Origin: Bacteriovorax sp037444575
GTDB lineage: Bacteria; Bdellovibrionota; Bacteriovoracia; Bacteriovoracales; Bacteriovoracaceae
Length of the DNA: 64,000 nucleotides
Direction of reading: 5' to 3'
Assembly (NCBI GenBank): GCA_037444575.1
Contig: JBBIME010000007.1
Location: 1 to 64,000, forward strand
Shown here piece after piece: positions 8,315-16,567 of the stretch. A program made the position numbers and the translations under genes. Positions within the stretch are counted from its first letter, which is position 1. Every line of letters begins with the position of its first letter. The notes under the pieces are model-generated. The model was given only the letters and a program-made list of their open reading frames with translations. It made no database searches and was not told the origin of the DNA.

Positions 8315-9238
8315 TCATGTTTTCATTATTCTGTTCTTACTGTCTAGGGCCGAGTATGGCTTAGACAACAGAGTAATCTTATATTTATCTTTAGCATTAA
8401 ATATTGATGTCGAGGGTATTAATGATGCCACCTCCCTAATGACCAGGTGCTTGTCATCATCCTCATTCGAAATTATCCATTCTTCCAAATAAGTAAAAGG
8501 CTTAATTAAATCACTTAGATTAAAAAAGATTTCGTTAGTCACATCCTGAAATGAAATTCCTGGACCAATCTCGATGACGAAATTTCGTTCAACATTGTGC
8601 TTTCCTTTTTTTAGTATGAAATTTATGGAGACATTCGGAATTTTTAATGTCGTCTTTCTTTTCTTTTCAACGGTAGGGACGATACTACTCAACTTTTGTA
8701 ATAGTTCCATCCTAAATTCTTCTAGGTGTTCAACAAATTCGTTTGTTTCTTTAGAATCATTTTCAAAGCTCGCTTCAGAAAATCGTTTTATCATCTCTGT
8801 AAATCTTTCTATAAAAGTATCAATGTCTAATGATAGATCTGCCTTGCTAAACAATTTAGTAAAAAGTGACTCTAGCTCTTTTTGACTTGTAAGTTGGACT
8901 CCTTGAAAGTTTTTTAAGGTGGAGTTCAAATTTTCTTTCCTTACTCCGACAAGCACAGGAATTATTACTTTCTTAAGTCCAAAAGCATATCCAGACTCAT
9001 AATAAATCCAGGGCTTGTCATGACTGTTTGGCGTTACTAACACGATTAAACAATCGCAGTTTTCCAATTCATTTATTATTTTTCTGTACCATTGATCTCC
9101 AATTTCATAACCCCCATTAGGACCTCGATCATTACAAAACCAACATCTAATTTTCCCAAGACTTAATGAAGAAATCTTATGACAAAGATATTCTGCAATA
9201 TTTTCATCTTTGCTTGTATGACTAATAAAGATTCGCAT
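8315..9238 (-). CDS. TIR-domain protein
   Basis: In this 307-residue protein, residues 1-130 form a TIR domain: RIFISHTSKDENIAEYLC (strand A and box 1), CDCLIVLVTPNSHDKPWIYYESGYAFG (strand D region; W-x3-E motif with the Glu expected to be catalytic in NAD+-cleaving TIRs), then VIIPVLVG. The remaining 175 residues are an unrecognised alpha/beta sensor-like part. Bacterial TIR proteins commonly act in antiphage systems by degrading NAD+. RBS GAGGATAATGG. No obvious partner lies on the same transcript. Confidence 0.75.
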   Translation of the reverse strand: MRIFISHTSKDENIAEYLCHKISSLSLGKIRCWFCNDRGPNGGYEIGDQWYRKIINELENCDCLIVLVTPNSHDKPWIYYESGYAFGLKKVIIPVLVGVRKENLNSTLKNFQGVQLTSQKELESLFTKLFSKADLSLDIDTFIERFTEMIKRFSEASFENDSKETNEFVEHLEEFRMELLQKLSSIVPTVEKKRKTTLKIPNVSINFILKKGKHNVERNFVIEIGPGISFQDVTNEIFFNLSDLIKPFTYLEEWIISNEDDDKHLVIREVASLIPSTSIFNAKDKYKITLLSKPYSALDSKNRIMKT

Positions 9239-9429
9239 CCATTATCCTCGATTAAAAGTGATGGCATTTATTTTAAGTAACTAATTTGTAAAATGTTACG
9301 ACCAGAAAAAATCAATTCCATTTACGAATATCACTGAAATAAAGAGGCTACAAACTTCTTTGTCGCAATTATAAAAATAAACATTTCGTAACTCTTTATT
9401 CCTTATTCATATTTTTTCTATTGAAAAAT

Positions 9430-10287
9430 CTAAGCAATATTCTTTTCGACATCATCTAAAACAACAGTCGATTCTACGATCTCATTCACTCGAGTGTTTT
9501 GCACTTGTAGTTCTGGAGTATTTGGTGATTCTTTTTTAGCAGGTTTCTCATTTAATTTCTTAAGGAGCTTTTTGTTATATTCACCATTAAAGTGCGAGAG
9601 CACCTTTTTTTCAATAATGTCCCTAACGGTTTCTTCACCTACTCGTACTTCGTGTTCAGCTGAAAGCTCTCTTGCAACAAGTTTTACAACCTTATCGCTA
9701 AGTAAAACAGCGACCACATCTTCTGTTTTTGTTGCTTGAACAACTTCTGCGACTTCCTTCCAGTCAGAGTTCAAATAGCTCGCGCGAGAAAATAAATAAA
9801 ACTCTTCTGCTAATTCTGATACATCTGCAGTCATGCTTAAAACGACTTCATGTATTTTTACTGCAATAGGGGTCTTGCCTTGTTTTGTTATTTTATATAG
9901 CTGCCATCGATATGCATTTGTTAACATGAAGTAATCAAGGCCCATCGTTAAACAGTATGACAGTGTTTGATCAATGACAGATTGATTTAATTCAACATTT
10001 ACCGCTTTTGCCTCAATGACAAAATCATACTTATCTGGCTTTGTCTTATTAGGGCCATCTGTGAGTTTTACAGCATAATCGATTCTACCATTTCGATCGC
10101 GCATCTCTGTTTTAAGCTCATTGTATTTGTTGTACCCAAGAACCTGGTGGAGAATATCGTTTAATAAAATTCTTGCATCTTCTTCACTAGAAGATTTTCC
10201 TTTTGCAACCAGTGCTGAAACAAGTGGAAGAAAAGTTTTGAATTCTTGAATGATTGCGTTCTTGTGCTTTGTATGAACTTTATACAT
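9430..10287 (-). CDS. Stand-alone HsdR N-terminal (PD-(D/E)xK) domain protein
   Basis: In this 285-residue protein, residues about 20-160 match the type I restriction HsdR_N nuclease fold: SEEDARILLNDILHQVLGY, then GRIDYAVKL with the catalytic Asp, then YDFVIEAKAVN with the ExK, and QTLSYCLTMGLDYFMLTNAYRWQLY. There is no helicase part. The C-terminal 100 residues are helical and basic. Such solo proteins are widespread, and their role is unknown or defence-related. RBS GGAGAC. It lies 190 bases upstream of the TIR gene on the same strand. Confidence 0.7.
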   Translation of the reverse strand: MYKVHTKHKNAIIQEFKTFLPLVSALVAKGKSSSEEDARILLNDILHQVLGYNKYNELKTEMRDRNGRIDYAVKLTDGPNKTKPDKYDFVIEAKAVNVELNQSVIDQTLSYCLTMGLDYFMLTNAYRWQLYKITKQGKTPIAVKIHEVVLSMTADVSELAEEFYLFSRASYLNSDWKEVAEVVQATKTEDVVAVLLSDKVVKLVARELSAEHEVRVGEETVRDIIEKKVLSHFNGEYNKKLLKKLNEKPAKKESPNTPELQVQNTRVNEIVESTVVLDDVEKNIA

Positions 10288-10363
10288 AATGATGTCTCCA
10301 AAAATTTGAACGAGTATCGTCTTATTTAAGTCAACTTAACGGTCCATGAGTCATTAAGCTTGA

Positions 10364-10379
10364 ATCAAGAAATCTTGAT
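10364..10379. repeat. 16-bp palindrome related to the 20-bp intergenic repeat
   Basis: ATCAAGAAATCTTGAT is nearly symmetric apart from its central two bases. On the minus strand it shares the 14-base run TATCAAGATTTCTT with the repeats at 2773 and 4872. It lies between the HsdR_N gene and the next plus-strand gene. Confidence 0.4.
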
Positions 10380-10543
10380 ATAAAATTGCTTCCACTCAGA
10401 AAGTAGCCACTAACGTTCATCTCTGAAGATTAATTTTATAGATAACTAGTTAGAACTTTATTCATCAAACTTGAATAAGCTTGGAATTTTTAAAGTGTAA
10501 TAGAATAGACAAGCTGCTTTTGATTTTTACAAAAGGATTCGCC

Positions 10544-10816
10544 ATGAAACTTATAATCCTAATCTTCATCACACTTTTCTCTTTATCAGCATTAGGAACT
10601 GAATGCCATAAAGAGGATTCATCAATAGATATTATCCTATTAGCTACAAATGATCTGACCAATAAGGAAATTAATCAATCATCAGACTCATCTTCAACTT
10701 ATACAAATGTTGAAAGAAGAGGATGCTGTTCATGGCATAGTGGAGTTTGTGGTTGCTCAAATGGAAGAGCTGTTTGTTGTGATAATACTTTAAGTAAAAG
10801 TTGTGGATGTGATTAA
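10544..10816 (+). CDS. Small secreted Cys-rich protein
   Basis: This is a 90-residue protein. The start is placed at the ATG after AAAAGGATTCGCC, because the residues from there (MKLIILIFITLFSLSALG) form a clean signal peptide; the longer frame upstream has no such signal. The mature C-terminus has the pattern RRGCCSWHSGVCGCSNGRAV then CC and CGC: eight cysteines and a histidine in about 32 residues, seen in many small bacterial proteins of unknown role. Disulfide or metal binding is possible. A second secreted protein follows at 10848. Confidence 0.65.
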   Translation: MKLIILIFITLFSLSALGTECHKEDSSIDIILLATNDLTNKEINQSSDSSSTYTNVERRGCCSWHSGVCGCSNGRAVCCDNTLSKSCGCD

Positions 10817-10829
10817 TCGAATTTGTCTT

Positions 10830-10847
10830 AAGACTCAAAGGAGTCTT
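10830..10847 (+). promoter_or_regulatory. Hairpin sequestering the ribosome site of the 10848 gene
   Basis: AAGACTC-AAAG-GAGTCTT forms a 7-bp stem with a 4-base loop immediately before the ATG. The Shine-Dalgarno AAAGGAG lies in the loop and 3' arm. The upstream stop codon is 14 bases before the hairpin, so ribosomes finishing that gene could open it (translational coupling, inferred). Confidence 0.5.
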
Positions 10848-11246
10848 ATGAAGTTTATATTGTATTTAATATTTTTTTCGATGTGCACTCGCTCGGTATT
10901 TGCAAAAAATAAATGCAAGAAAGAAACTAATGTCCAAAGCATAGTTGTTTTTAGTTGTGAGGGGACTGAAACATGGGGAAAAATAGGTTCTGAACGTGTG
11001 CAAGTTACTTATACAATGGCTCTGTATTTAGACAGTGGTAGATGTATATTAAATGAATCTTTTGATGGAGCGATAACAGACTCCACAACAACAAATATTA
11101 CTTGTCGTATTCCTCCAACTAGTAATTCATCTCAGAGGTTCTATATTCTAAATCGATATACAGGTGATGTAGAAATTCATTCTGAAAATATTCATACTTT
11201 GCCGGTTGGAAATTTAATCTGTAAAAAAAGAAGTCAATTAATTTAA
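10848..11246 (+). CDS. Secreted hypothetical protein
   Basis: This 132-residue protein starts at the ATG after AAAGGAGTCTT. A longer frame from 10803 lacks a signal and is less likely. Residues 1-19 (MKFILYLIFFSMCTRSVFA) form a signal peptide. The mature part is small, beta-rich and contains five cysteines. No family is recognised. It is cotranscribed with the Cys-rich protein upstream and may be translationally coupled to it through the hairpin. Confidence 0.55.
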   Translation: MKFILYLIFFSMCTRSVFAKNKCKKETNVQSIVVFSCEGTETWGKIGSERVQVTYTMALYLDSGRCILNESFDGAITDSTTTNITCRIPPTSNSSQRFYILNRYTGDVEIHSENIHTLPVGNLICKKRSQLI

Positions 11247-11311
11247 TTTTATCAAAAAATTTCCAGATTACTTTCTGCAAATATTATTTTTAAACAACTT
11301 ATCAGGTTAAT

Positions 11312-11971
11312 ATGGATTATATAGATGAATCAAAATATCCCAAAAAAATAAGAGAAGAATATACATTGGCATTACAGGAGTCATATCAACTTTCATTGGA
11401 TTTAGTTGAAAAATGTGAGTCTTTGACAAATCAGCGTGCTAAAGATTTTTGTTTATTCGGACTGGCCAGGAGAAATCTTCTAGTGCGTGATTGTTTGGAA
11501 AGATTTCAATCCTTTTATGAACTTCAATTAGTCGAGAATTGGCAGTTTCAAATACCAGACGATATTTTGTTTGAAAAGACAGCCTTCTTACAAGTATTTT
11601 TAATTGCAATTGCAGGAGGTCTTGACAATCTTGCCTGGATCATAATTTCTGAAAAGAATTTAACGCTTAATCATATTGAAATTTCTCTTTCGAAATCAAA
11701 AACTCAAAAATGCTTGCACGGTAATTTACTTGCAGCTATCGAGAAGCATAAGAATTGGATAAATCATATAAAAAGTTTCAGAGACCCTACTGCACACAGG
11801 ATACCTGTTTACGTCCCTCCTTACATACAAGATAGGACTAGCGGACATCGAATATGTTCCCCACATTATGCAATAGATTTTGAAGATGGCCGCCTAGTAC
11901 CTTTACACTCACAAGTGCTAAGCGATGCAAGAGGTTTTTTCGAAATTATTAATGCTGGTATCCTCGATTAA
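11312..11971 (+). CDS. HEPN-like helical protein
   Basis: This 219-residue, largely helical soluble protein contains a hydrophobic central helix (FLIAIAGGLDNLAWIII) and the sequence SFRDPTAHRIPVYVPPY near residue 155. The R-x4-H spacing fits the HEPN Rx4-6H motif, which is catalytic in many toxin and defence ribonucleases. The assignment rests on this motif plus the helical character only. It stands alone on the plus strand, downstream of two small secreted proteins, with no partner evident. Confidence 0.5.
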   Translation: MDYIDESKYPKKIREEYTLALQESYQLSLDLVEKCESLTNQRAKDFCLFGLARRNLLVRDCLERFQSFYELQLVENWQFQIPDDILFEKTAFLQVFLIAIAGGLDNLAWIIISEKNLTLNHIEISLSKSKTQKCLHGNLLAAIEKHKNWINHIKSFRDPTAHRIPVYVPPYIQDRTSGHRICSPHYAIDFEDGRLVPLHSQVLSDARGFFEIINAGILD

Positions 11972-12100
11972 TATTTTTCATGGTGAGATAAACTATGTTT
12001 TCTAAACGTACTATAAATTCAGTTTGTATTCCAAATTGCAGTGAGAATTTAACTAACATATCGATGTTAACAAAAGTACATTCACCAAACTCATCCCTCC

Positions 12101-12579
12101 TCAGGTCCCCTCATAAGCTTCTTTCAACTTCTTCAAATCAAGTTTGACCATCTTCCACAACGCGTGCATGACGGCCTCTTTTTTCTTTTTGTTCTTGCTT
12201 GTGTTCCACTTATCAAACTCTGCTGGCACGATCTGCCAACGAACTCCATACTTATCAATCAGCCAACCACATTGCACAGCTTTGCCACCTCACTAGTGAG
12301 CCTCTTCCAGTAGGTGTCGATCTCTCGCTGAGTTTTGCAAGGAACGACAAATGAAATGGATTCGTTAAATGGCATTTTAGTGTAACCATTTAAGAGCATA
12401 ATTTTTTGGCCCAAGATAGTAAGATGCATAGTAAGTACAGAGCCCTCTTTGACTCCCATCGGGTTACTTCCCCAGTAAGCGGTCTTGCCGATTTTTGTTC
12501 CTTTGAAAATTGATTTGTAGAATTTTGCCATCTCAGAGGCTTTGTCATTGGACCAAATGCAAGCATAAATTTTTAGCAT
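12101..12579 (-). pseudogene. PhnB-like VOC-family protein, frameshifted
   Basis: The N-terminal 97 residues (MLKIYACIWSNDKASEMAKFYKSIF...) match the PhnB/3-demethylubiquinone methyltransferase-like VOC family. At about 12285 the frame shifts: after LTSE the expected GGKAVQCGWLIDKYGVRWQ continues in another frame and runs on to a natural stop at 12101-12103. One missing G in 'gaggtggc' (12284-12291) explains it. The gene is either a recent pseudogene or carries a sequencing error. Members bind small molecules. The real substrate is unknown. Confidence 0.75.
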
Positions 12580-12591
12580 AGAAAGTCTCCC

Positions 12592-13185
12592 CTAAAATAA
12601 TGTTTTATAATTAAGAACGATTACTCCTTTTTGAGTAACCTTAGATTTTATAAGTTTTAAATCTTGCTTTGGTCCATCTTCTCTAAAAAGACGTTTCCCA
12701 ATGCCTAGTGTGAGTGGATAAATCATGAGCACATATTCATCGATCAGATTGTGGCGCATAAGCGTTTGACAGAGATCTCCACTGCCAAACATATAAATAT
12801 CCTTTCCTTCTTCTTCTTCTTTAAGTTTATTTATTGCATCGACGACATCGCCTTTTAACAAAGTTGAATTTTGCCACTCTGTTTTTTGTAGTGTTTTAGA
12901 AGCGACATATTTAGTAATGTTATTCATGAAAGGTCCAAACAACTCTATATCTTTGCCAATTGTTGGCCAATAGGAAGCGAAGATGTCATAAGTTTTTCGC
13001 CCGATGAGAAGAGCTCCTGCTTTAGCAATTTCTTCAGCAACAGTGTTGTCGTTATCGCCTTCGAAAAACGGCATTTGCCAGCCACCGTACTGAAAGCCGC
13101 CTTCGGTGTCTTCATCTTTTTTACCTGGTGCCTGCATTACTCCATCGAGAGTGAGAAATGAAATGACAATTAACTTTCTTTTCAT
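12592..13185 (-). CDS. Dihydrofolate-reductase-family protein (RibD C-terminal type)
   Basis: The 197 residues fit the YwjB/YyaP-like RibD_C family: KLIVISFLTLDGVMQAPG at the N-terminus, GALLIGRKTYDIFASYWP, KYVASKTL and IYMFGSGDLCQTLMRHNLIDEYVLMIYPLTLGIGKRLF. These are NADPH-fold reductases, mostly without a known substrate. RBS AGGAGCACGT. The VOC gene follows 12 bases downstream of the stop, so the two probably share a transcript. A paralogue is encoded at 14230-14886. Confidence 0.8.
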   Translation of the reverse strand: MKRKLIVISFLTLDGVMQAPGKKDEDTEGGFQYGGWQMPFFEGDNDNTVAEEIAKAGALLIGRKTYDIFASYWPTIGKDIELFGPFMNNITKYVASKTLQKTEWQNSTLLKGDVVDAINKLKEEEEGKDIYMFGSGDLCQTLMRHNLIDEYVLMIYPLTLGIGKRLFREDGPKQDLKLIKSKVTQKGVIVLNYKTLF

Positions 13186-13207
13186 ACGTGCTCCTAGATA
13201 AAGGTGC

Positions 13208-13462
13208 GTGATTGAATGTATGCTAGATGAGGATGCGGAAAAATGGCAAGGCTGGAAGTCAACCTCCTTAAGAGGTTATGTAACCGCCTTTAGCGATGGA
13301 AGAGTTGTTTCTCAAAATCCAAGGGCTTACTTTCATTCTTATTATAGTGAATTCACAATCGCCGGCCAATTTAATTGGCAGTTTTTGGAAATAGTACGAA
13401 AAATGATCGATATATTTTTTAATTTAAAACAAATTTTGGGACCTAGTTTCAATCAGTTTTAA
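13208..13462 (+). CDS. Doubtful 84-residue ORF
   Basis: The ORF starts at a GTG without a good ribosome site and encodes a sequence with no recognised family and no signal peptide. It could be a fragment of an older gene or random. The following stretch to 13858 holds only a 25-codon ORF with a good SD (13580-13657, MTFRKNMHDG...) and a terminator at 13816-13854. Otherwise I see nothing in it. Confidence 0.2.
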   Translation: MIECMLDEDAEKWQGWKSTSLRGYVTAFSDGRVVSQNPRAYFHSYYSEFTIAGQFNWQFLEIVRKMIDIFFNLKQILGPSFNQF

Positions 13463-13579
13463 TATTTTCCCAATAAAAATTTTTTTTAAGTAAATTTTTT
13501 CAAAGAAATAATGAAACCAATGTATATTCATTCAACCGGGAAACACTCTCTAGAGAATAACGCTAAAGGAGTCAAACCA

Positions 13580-13657
13580 ATGACATTTAGAAAGAACATG
13601 CATGATGGCATCAAAGTGTCTGAATTTGAAGAAAGGCGTCGCTGCCGAGGACTATAA
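13580..13657 (+). CDS. Possible 25-residue small protein
   Basis: The ATG lies 6-7 bases behind AAAGGAG. The product would be MTFRKNMHDG followed by a charged tail ending in RRRCRGL. The good ribosome site in an otherwise empty 400-base gap is the only support. It may equally be the start of a decayed gene. Confidence 0.25.
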   Translation: MTFRKNMHDGIKVSEFEERRRCRGL

Positions 13658-13815
13658 ATAGAAAAAAAGTTGTTAGTATATATTGAGTTCCTACACACTT
13701 TTATTAAAGTAAAAAAAATTAAAATTTATAAAGTTTTGTAGTTAGCGAACTTGCCACTAACCAGCTTTCGAGACATTTAAATTTTCTGTTTTGTATTTTT
13801 ACATTTATTTATATT

Positions 13816-13854
13816 AAAAAGGCCCGAATAACTTAATTGTTTGTGGGCCTTTTT
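13816..13854. terminator. Bidirectional Rho-independent terminator
   Basis: AAAAAGGCCC (13816-13825) pairs with GGGCCTTTTT (13845-13854) around a 19-base loop, giving T-runs on both strands. It lies directly after the stop of the Cdd1-like gene (minus strand). Confidence 0.8.
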
Positions 13855-13858
13855 AGTT

Positions 13859-14149
13859 TTAACTTTTTAAGATCTTTTTCCGTTCAGCCGTGAACTCCCA
13901 CCAAGGCTTGGCCTTTCCTCCATTCATGAAATCGACTGCGGCCAGAAATGTATCGGCCATACAAGGATCATGGCGAGTGCCCGTTACTTTATTTAGCTTA
14001 TGATAAAGAGCAATTCCATCCTTACCTTTTAGTTGTTCTGGATGGGTTATACCAATCGCGCGCAAGTCTTCTGCCACGGCCATGTCGATATTTGGAATTT
14101 GTTCGAGTAATTTTGCTTCAGAGGCTTTTTTTGCTTTCATCATTTTCAT
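13859..14149 (-). CDS. Cdd1-like helix-hairpin-helix protein
   Basis: The 96 residues match the 'pathogenicity locus' (Cdd1) family: LLEQIPNIDMAVAEDLRAIGI (helix-hairpin-helix-like), GIALYHKLNKVTGTRHDPCMADTFLAAVDFMNG, and PWWEFTAERKK at the end. The family is small and probably binds DNA, with no established role. The gene ends in a strong terminator and is divergent from the reductase-like gene at 14230. Confidence 0.8.
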   Translation of the reverse strand: MKMMKAKKASEAKLLEQIPNIDMAVAEDLRAIGITHPEQLKGKDGIALYHKLNKVTGTRHDPCMADTFLAAVDFMNGGKAKPWWEFTAERKKILKS

Positions 14150-14229
14150 TCTATCTGTTTAGCATAAAGGTGCCTTTCGGTAATAATAATAGCGTGCTAG
14201 GATTTTTTTATCATAACACTGGAGAGCAT

Positions 14230-14886
14230 ATGAGCCGTCTGCGTGTAGAAAGTCTTTCAATGTCATTCGATGGATATGGAGCTGGACCGAATCAAAGCTT
14301 GGAAAATCCATTGGGTGAAAACGGTAAAACAATATTCGAATGGTTTTTCCAAACCATGACATTCAATAAAATGATTGGTCAGCCTGGTGGTACAACCAGC
14401 ATCGATAATCAGTTCGCTTCAAGAGGGTTTGAGAATATCGGCGCCAATATCATGGGCCGCAATATGTTCGGACCCATTCGCGGACCTTGGGAAAAAGATT
14501 TGAAAGGCGAAGAATGGAAAGGCTGGTGGGGCCCCAATCCCCCATATCACTCGCCTGTTTTTGTTCTCACTCATCACGCGCGCAAACCGATTGAAATGGA
14601 AGGTGGAACAATATTTTATTTCGTCACTGACGGCATTGAATCCGCACTCAAGCAAGCGCAAAAGGCGGCTGGCGGAAAAGATATTCGTCTCAATGGCGGC
14701 ATCTCAGTTATCAAGCAATATTTGTCTAAAGGGCTGGTCGATTACATGCATCTGGCCGTTTCACCAAAGCTTCTCGGTTCAGGCGAAAACCTTTTTCAGG
14801 GAATCGATCTTGTGAAGGCCGGCTACACTATTAAAGAAAGTGTTCGTGGAGAAAATGCAACTCATGTGATTTTTGAAAAGGCTTGA
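14230..14886 (+). CDS. Dihydrofolate-reductase-family protein (RibD C-terminal type)
   Basis: The 218-residue protein starts at the ATG behind GGAGAG; an open frame extends further upstream but overlaps the divergent gene. SRLRVESLSMSFDGYGAGP is the family N-terminus. IFYFVTDGIESALKQAQKAAGGKDIRLNGGISVIKQYLSKGLVDYMHLAVSPKLLGSGENLF is the conserved C-terminal half, with the GG nucleotide-binding region. It is probably a flavin- or NADPH-type reductase of unknown substrate. It is the last gene before the putative left end of the conjugative element. Confidence 0.8.
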   Translation: MSRLRVESLSMSFDGYGAGPNQSLENPLGENGKTIFEWFFQTMTFNKMIGQPGGTTSIDNQFASRGFENIGANIMGRNMFGPIRGPWEKDLKGEEWKGWWGPNPPYHSPVFVLTHHARKPIEMEGGTIFYFVTDGIESALKQAQKAAGGKDIRLNGGISVIKQYLSKGLVDYMHLAVSPKLLGSGENLFQGIDLVKAGYTIKESVRGENATHVIFEKA

Positions 14887-14929
14887 GTTAAAAAGTTAGA
14901 TAATTTGAAGAACTCTAATACACGGAATT

Positions 14930-14940
14930 TGGTGGAGGTG
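14930..14940. mobile_element. Candidate attL core of the conjugative element
   Basis: TGGTGGAGGTG is an exact 11-bp copy of the tmRNA 3' end (52273-52283, complement strand CACCTCCACCA). It lies just past the last chromosomal gene, and inside it the sequence carries two TAGCCA half-sites (14990-14995 and 14999-15004) that also occur at the other end. The short repeat length is the main weakness. The remaining 14887-15190 gap has no gene. Confidence 0.55.
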
Positions 14941-15190
14941 CCGCGGAATTTATAAGTGAAGGATTTCATTCACTCACATTCGCAACTTGTAGCCAAAATA
15001 GCCACGGGCCGAGAGATTTTCCTTAAACGTCTTCACTACTCTTAAGTGTAACGTTGAATTTAGATTATTATAATAAAAGATTTTTGGAAAGTTGTTTCAT
15101 ATTATCGTAACAAGAAAAACGTGATCGTAGCTTTTTAGTGTTACTATCACGTAAATTGAAATGAATCATTTTCTTAGCTCGTTTGGCGTT

Positions 15191-15631
15191 CTAAATATTT
15201 AAATTATGCAATTTTTTATTACATCTGCAATAACTATCGTGTAATTCACTAAAGTACTGATCATTAAAAAGTTGATCCACTTTATCTATGGAAAAATGAA
15301 ATTGACCTCTAAAACCAGCATCAGCACTTTGATGAAATTCACTCAGATATCTTTTTAAGTTTAAGTAAAGAGAAGTCGCTTTTTTATCCTCCATACCGAT
15401 AAATATTTCGCTCACCTTATCTAAACTTGCTAAAAAATTATTTTGCCTAAACTTGAGTCTATCTAGATTATCTATGTTTTTAAAGTCATTCCAATCTTCC
15501 CTTAACGCTTCAAAAACAGAAACCATGTTTCTAATTTTATTAATCTGTTCATGTCTTTTTTGAAAATAAAAAACGATTAAACTTCCAGAAATACCTAAAA
15601 ACCAACCTAAAATCACATTTAACCAATCCAT
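15191..15631 (-). CDS. Membrane-anchored helical protein
   Basis: This 146-residue protein has one N-terminal transmembrane segment (WLNVILGWFLGISGSLIVFYFQ, residues 3-24), then a basic stretch and about 110 cytoplasmic, predominantly helical residues. No family is recognised. It is the leftmost gene of the element and lies 51 bases behind abiEii on the same strand. Whether it belongs to the AbiE transcript is unknown. Confidence 0.5.
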   Translation of the reverse strand: MDWLNVILGWFLGISGSLIVFYFQKRHEQINKIRNMVSVFEALREDWNDFKNIDNLDRLKFRQNNFLASLDKVSEIFIGMEDKKATSLYLNLKRYLSEFHQSADAGFRGQFHFSIDKVDQLFNDQYFSELHDSYCRCNKKLHNLNI

Positions 15632-15682
15632 AGATTTCCTAATTAATTGATATTTTTTAAAAAATATAGAAAACAGCTTAAG

Positions 15683-16567
15683 TTACAAATTAATAGACTT
15701 AGTAAAATCTTTCAAAATATCTACATAAATATCAAAATCTTTTCTTTCTTCATTCGGGGTCGTTTTAAGAACTAACTCCCACCCACTTTTCATTTTCTCT
15801 AAAAAAGCTGGTTCATAAATTTTCGTTAAAAGCTCAGTACTTACTTGCTTTGCTTCGAAAATTGGTTTTATAAGCTTGGAACACTTCTCTTTAAATTCAT
15901 TAAATTTCTTTTCTCTAACTTTCTTTTCAATAAGATTAACTATGTCATAGTAGTCCCTGGCTCTATTGGCAGTTGTTTTTCTGTGAGGATAATCTGGATG
16001 CTGCTGGCAAATCGCTCTCATCTTTTCTACTACTAACATTTCTGTTGAGTAACAAAAAACAGTAGCCTCATCTTTTTCATTATCTATTTTTAGCTTCATG
16101 ATCTCGCTATCGCCACAGTATTCATACTCACTAAGCTCTACAATTATTTTTGGAGAGATTGTACCATCGGGGATAATGGCCATCTTGCTTTGAATATCCA
16201 GGGGAAGACTTTCATTTTCTTTGTCTAATAACTTGAATGTGACTAGCCATCCTGTCCAAAAAGCTGGAGCATCTGGATGAGGATTTTTCGGCTTCTTTTC
16301 TCTTTTAAAATCAATAATTATTATATTGAATTTGGAGAATTGCTTATCCAAAGACCTCTTAAATTTAATAAAAAATAAATCAGGATCTGAAATTTCTCCC
16401 TCTACACTTGCATCAATATCCACCGAGAAACGATGCTTTATATCCTCTTTTATCCTAATTGCCTGTCCGCCCTTTATCAGAATTTTGTTATTAAAAACAC
16501 CCTCATGATAAAGTGTAAAAATCACCTCTTTAATTATTTCTTCAATGTTAAAGGAATTATTATTCAT
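15683..16567 (-). CDS. abiEii: AbiEii-type nucleotidyltransferase toxin
   Basis: In this 294-residue protein, residues about 25-52 read ILIKGGQAIRIKEDIKHRFSVDIDASV, the AbiEii pattern of a GG followed by D-x-D metal ligands in the nucleotidyltransferase fold. Conserved downstream features are STEMLVVEKMRAICQQHPDYPHRKTTANRARDYYDI, matching the family's helical domain (KLRAL.....R..R..D.YDI). In AbiE systems the toxin transfers nucleotides to tRNA and stops growth after phage infection. The gene overlaps abiEi by 8 bases. Confidence 0.8.
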   Translation of the reverse strand: MNNNSFNIEEIIKEVIFTLYHEGVFNNKILIKGGQAIRIKEDIKHRFSVDIDASVEGEISDPDLFFIKFKRSLDKQFSKFNIIIIDFKREKKPKNPHPDAPAFWTGWLVTFKLLDKENESLPLDIQSKMAIIPDGTISPKIIVELSEYEYCGDSEIMKLKIDNEKDEATVFCYSTEMLVVEKMRAICQQHPDYPHRKTTANRARDYYDIVNLIEKKVREKKFNEFKEKCSKLIKPIFEAKQVSTELLTKIYEPAFLEKMKSGWELVLKTTPNEERKDFDIYVDILKDFTKSINL

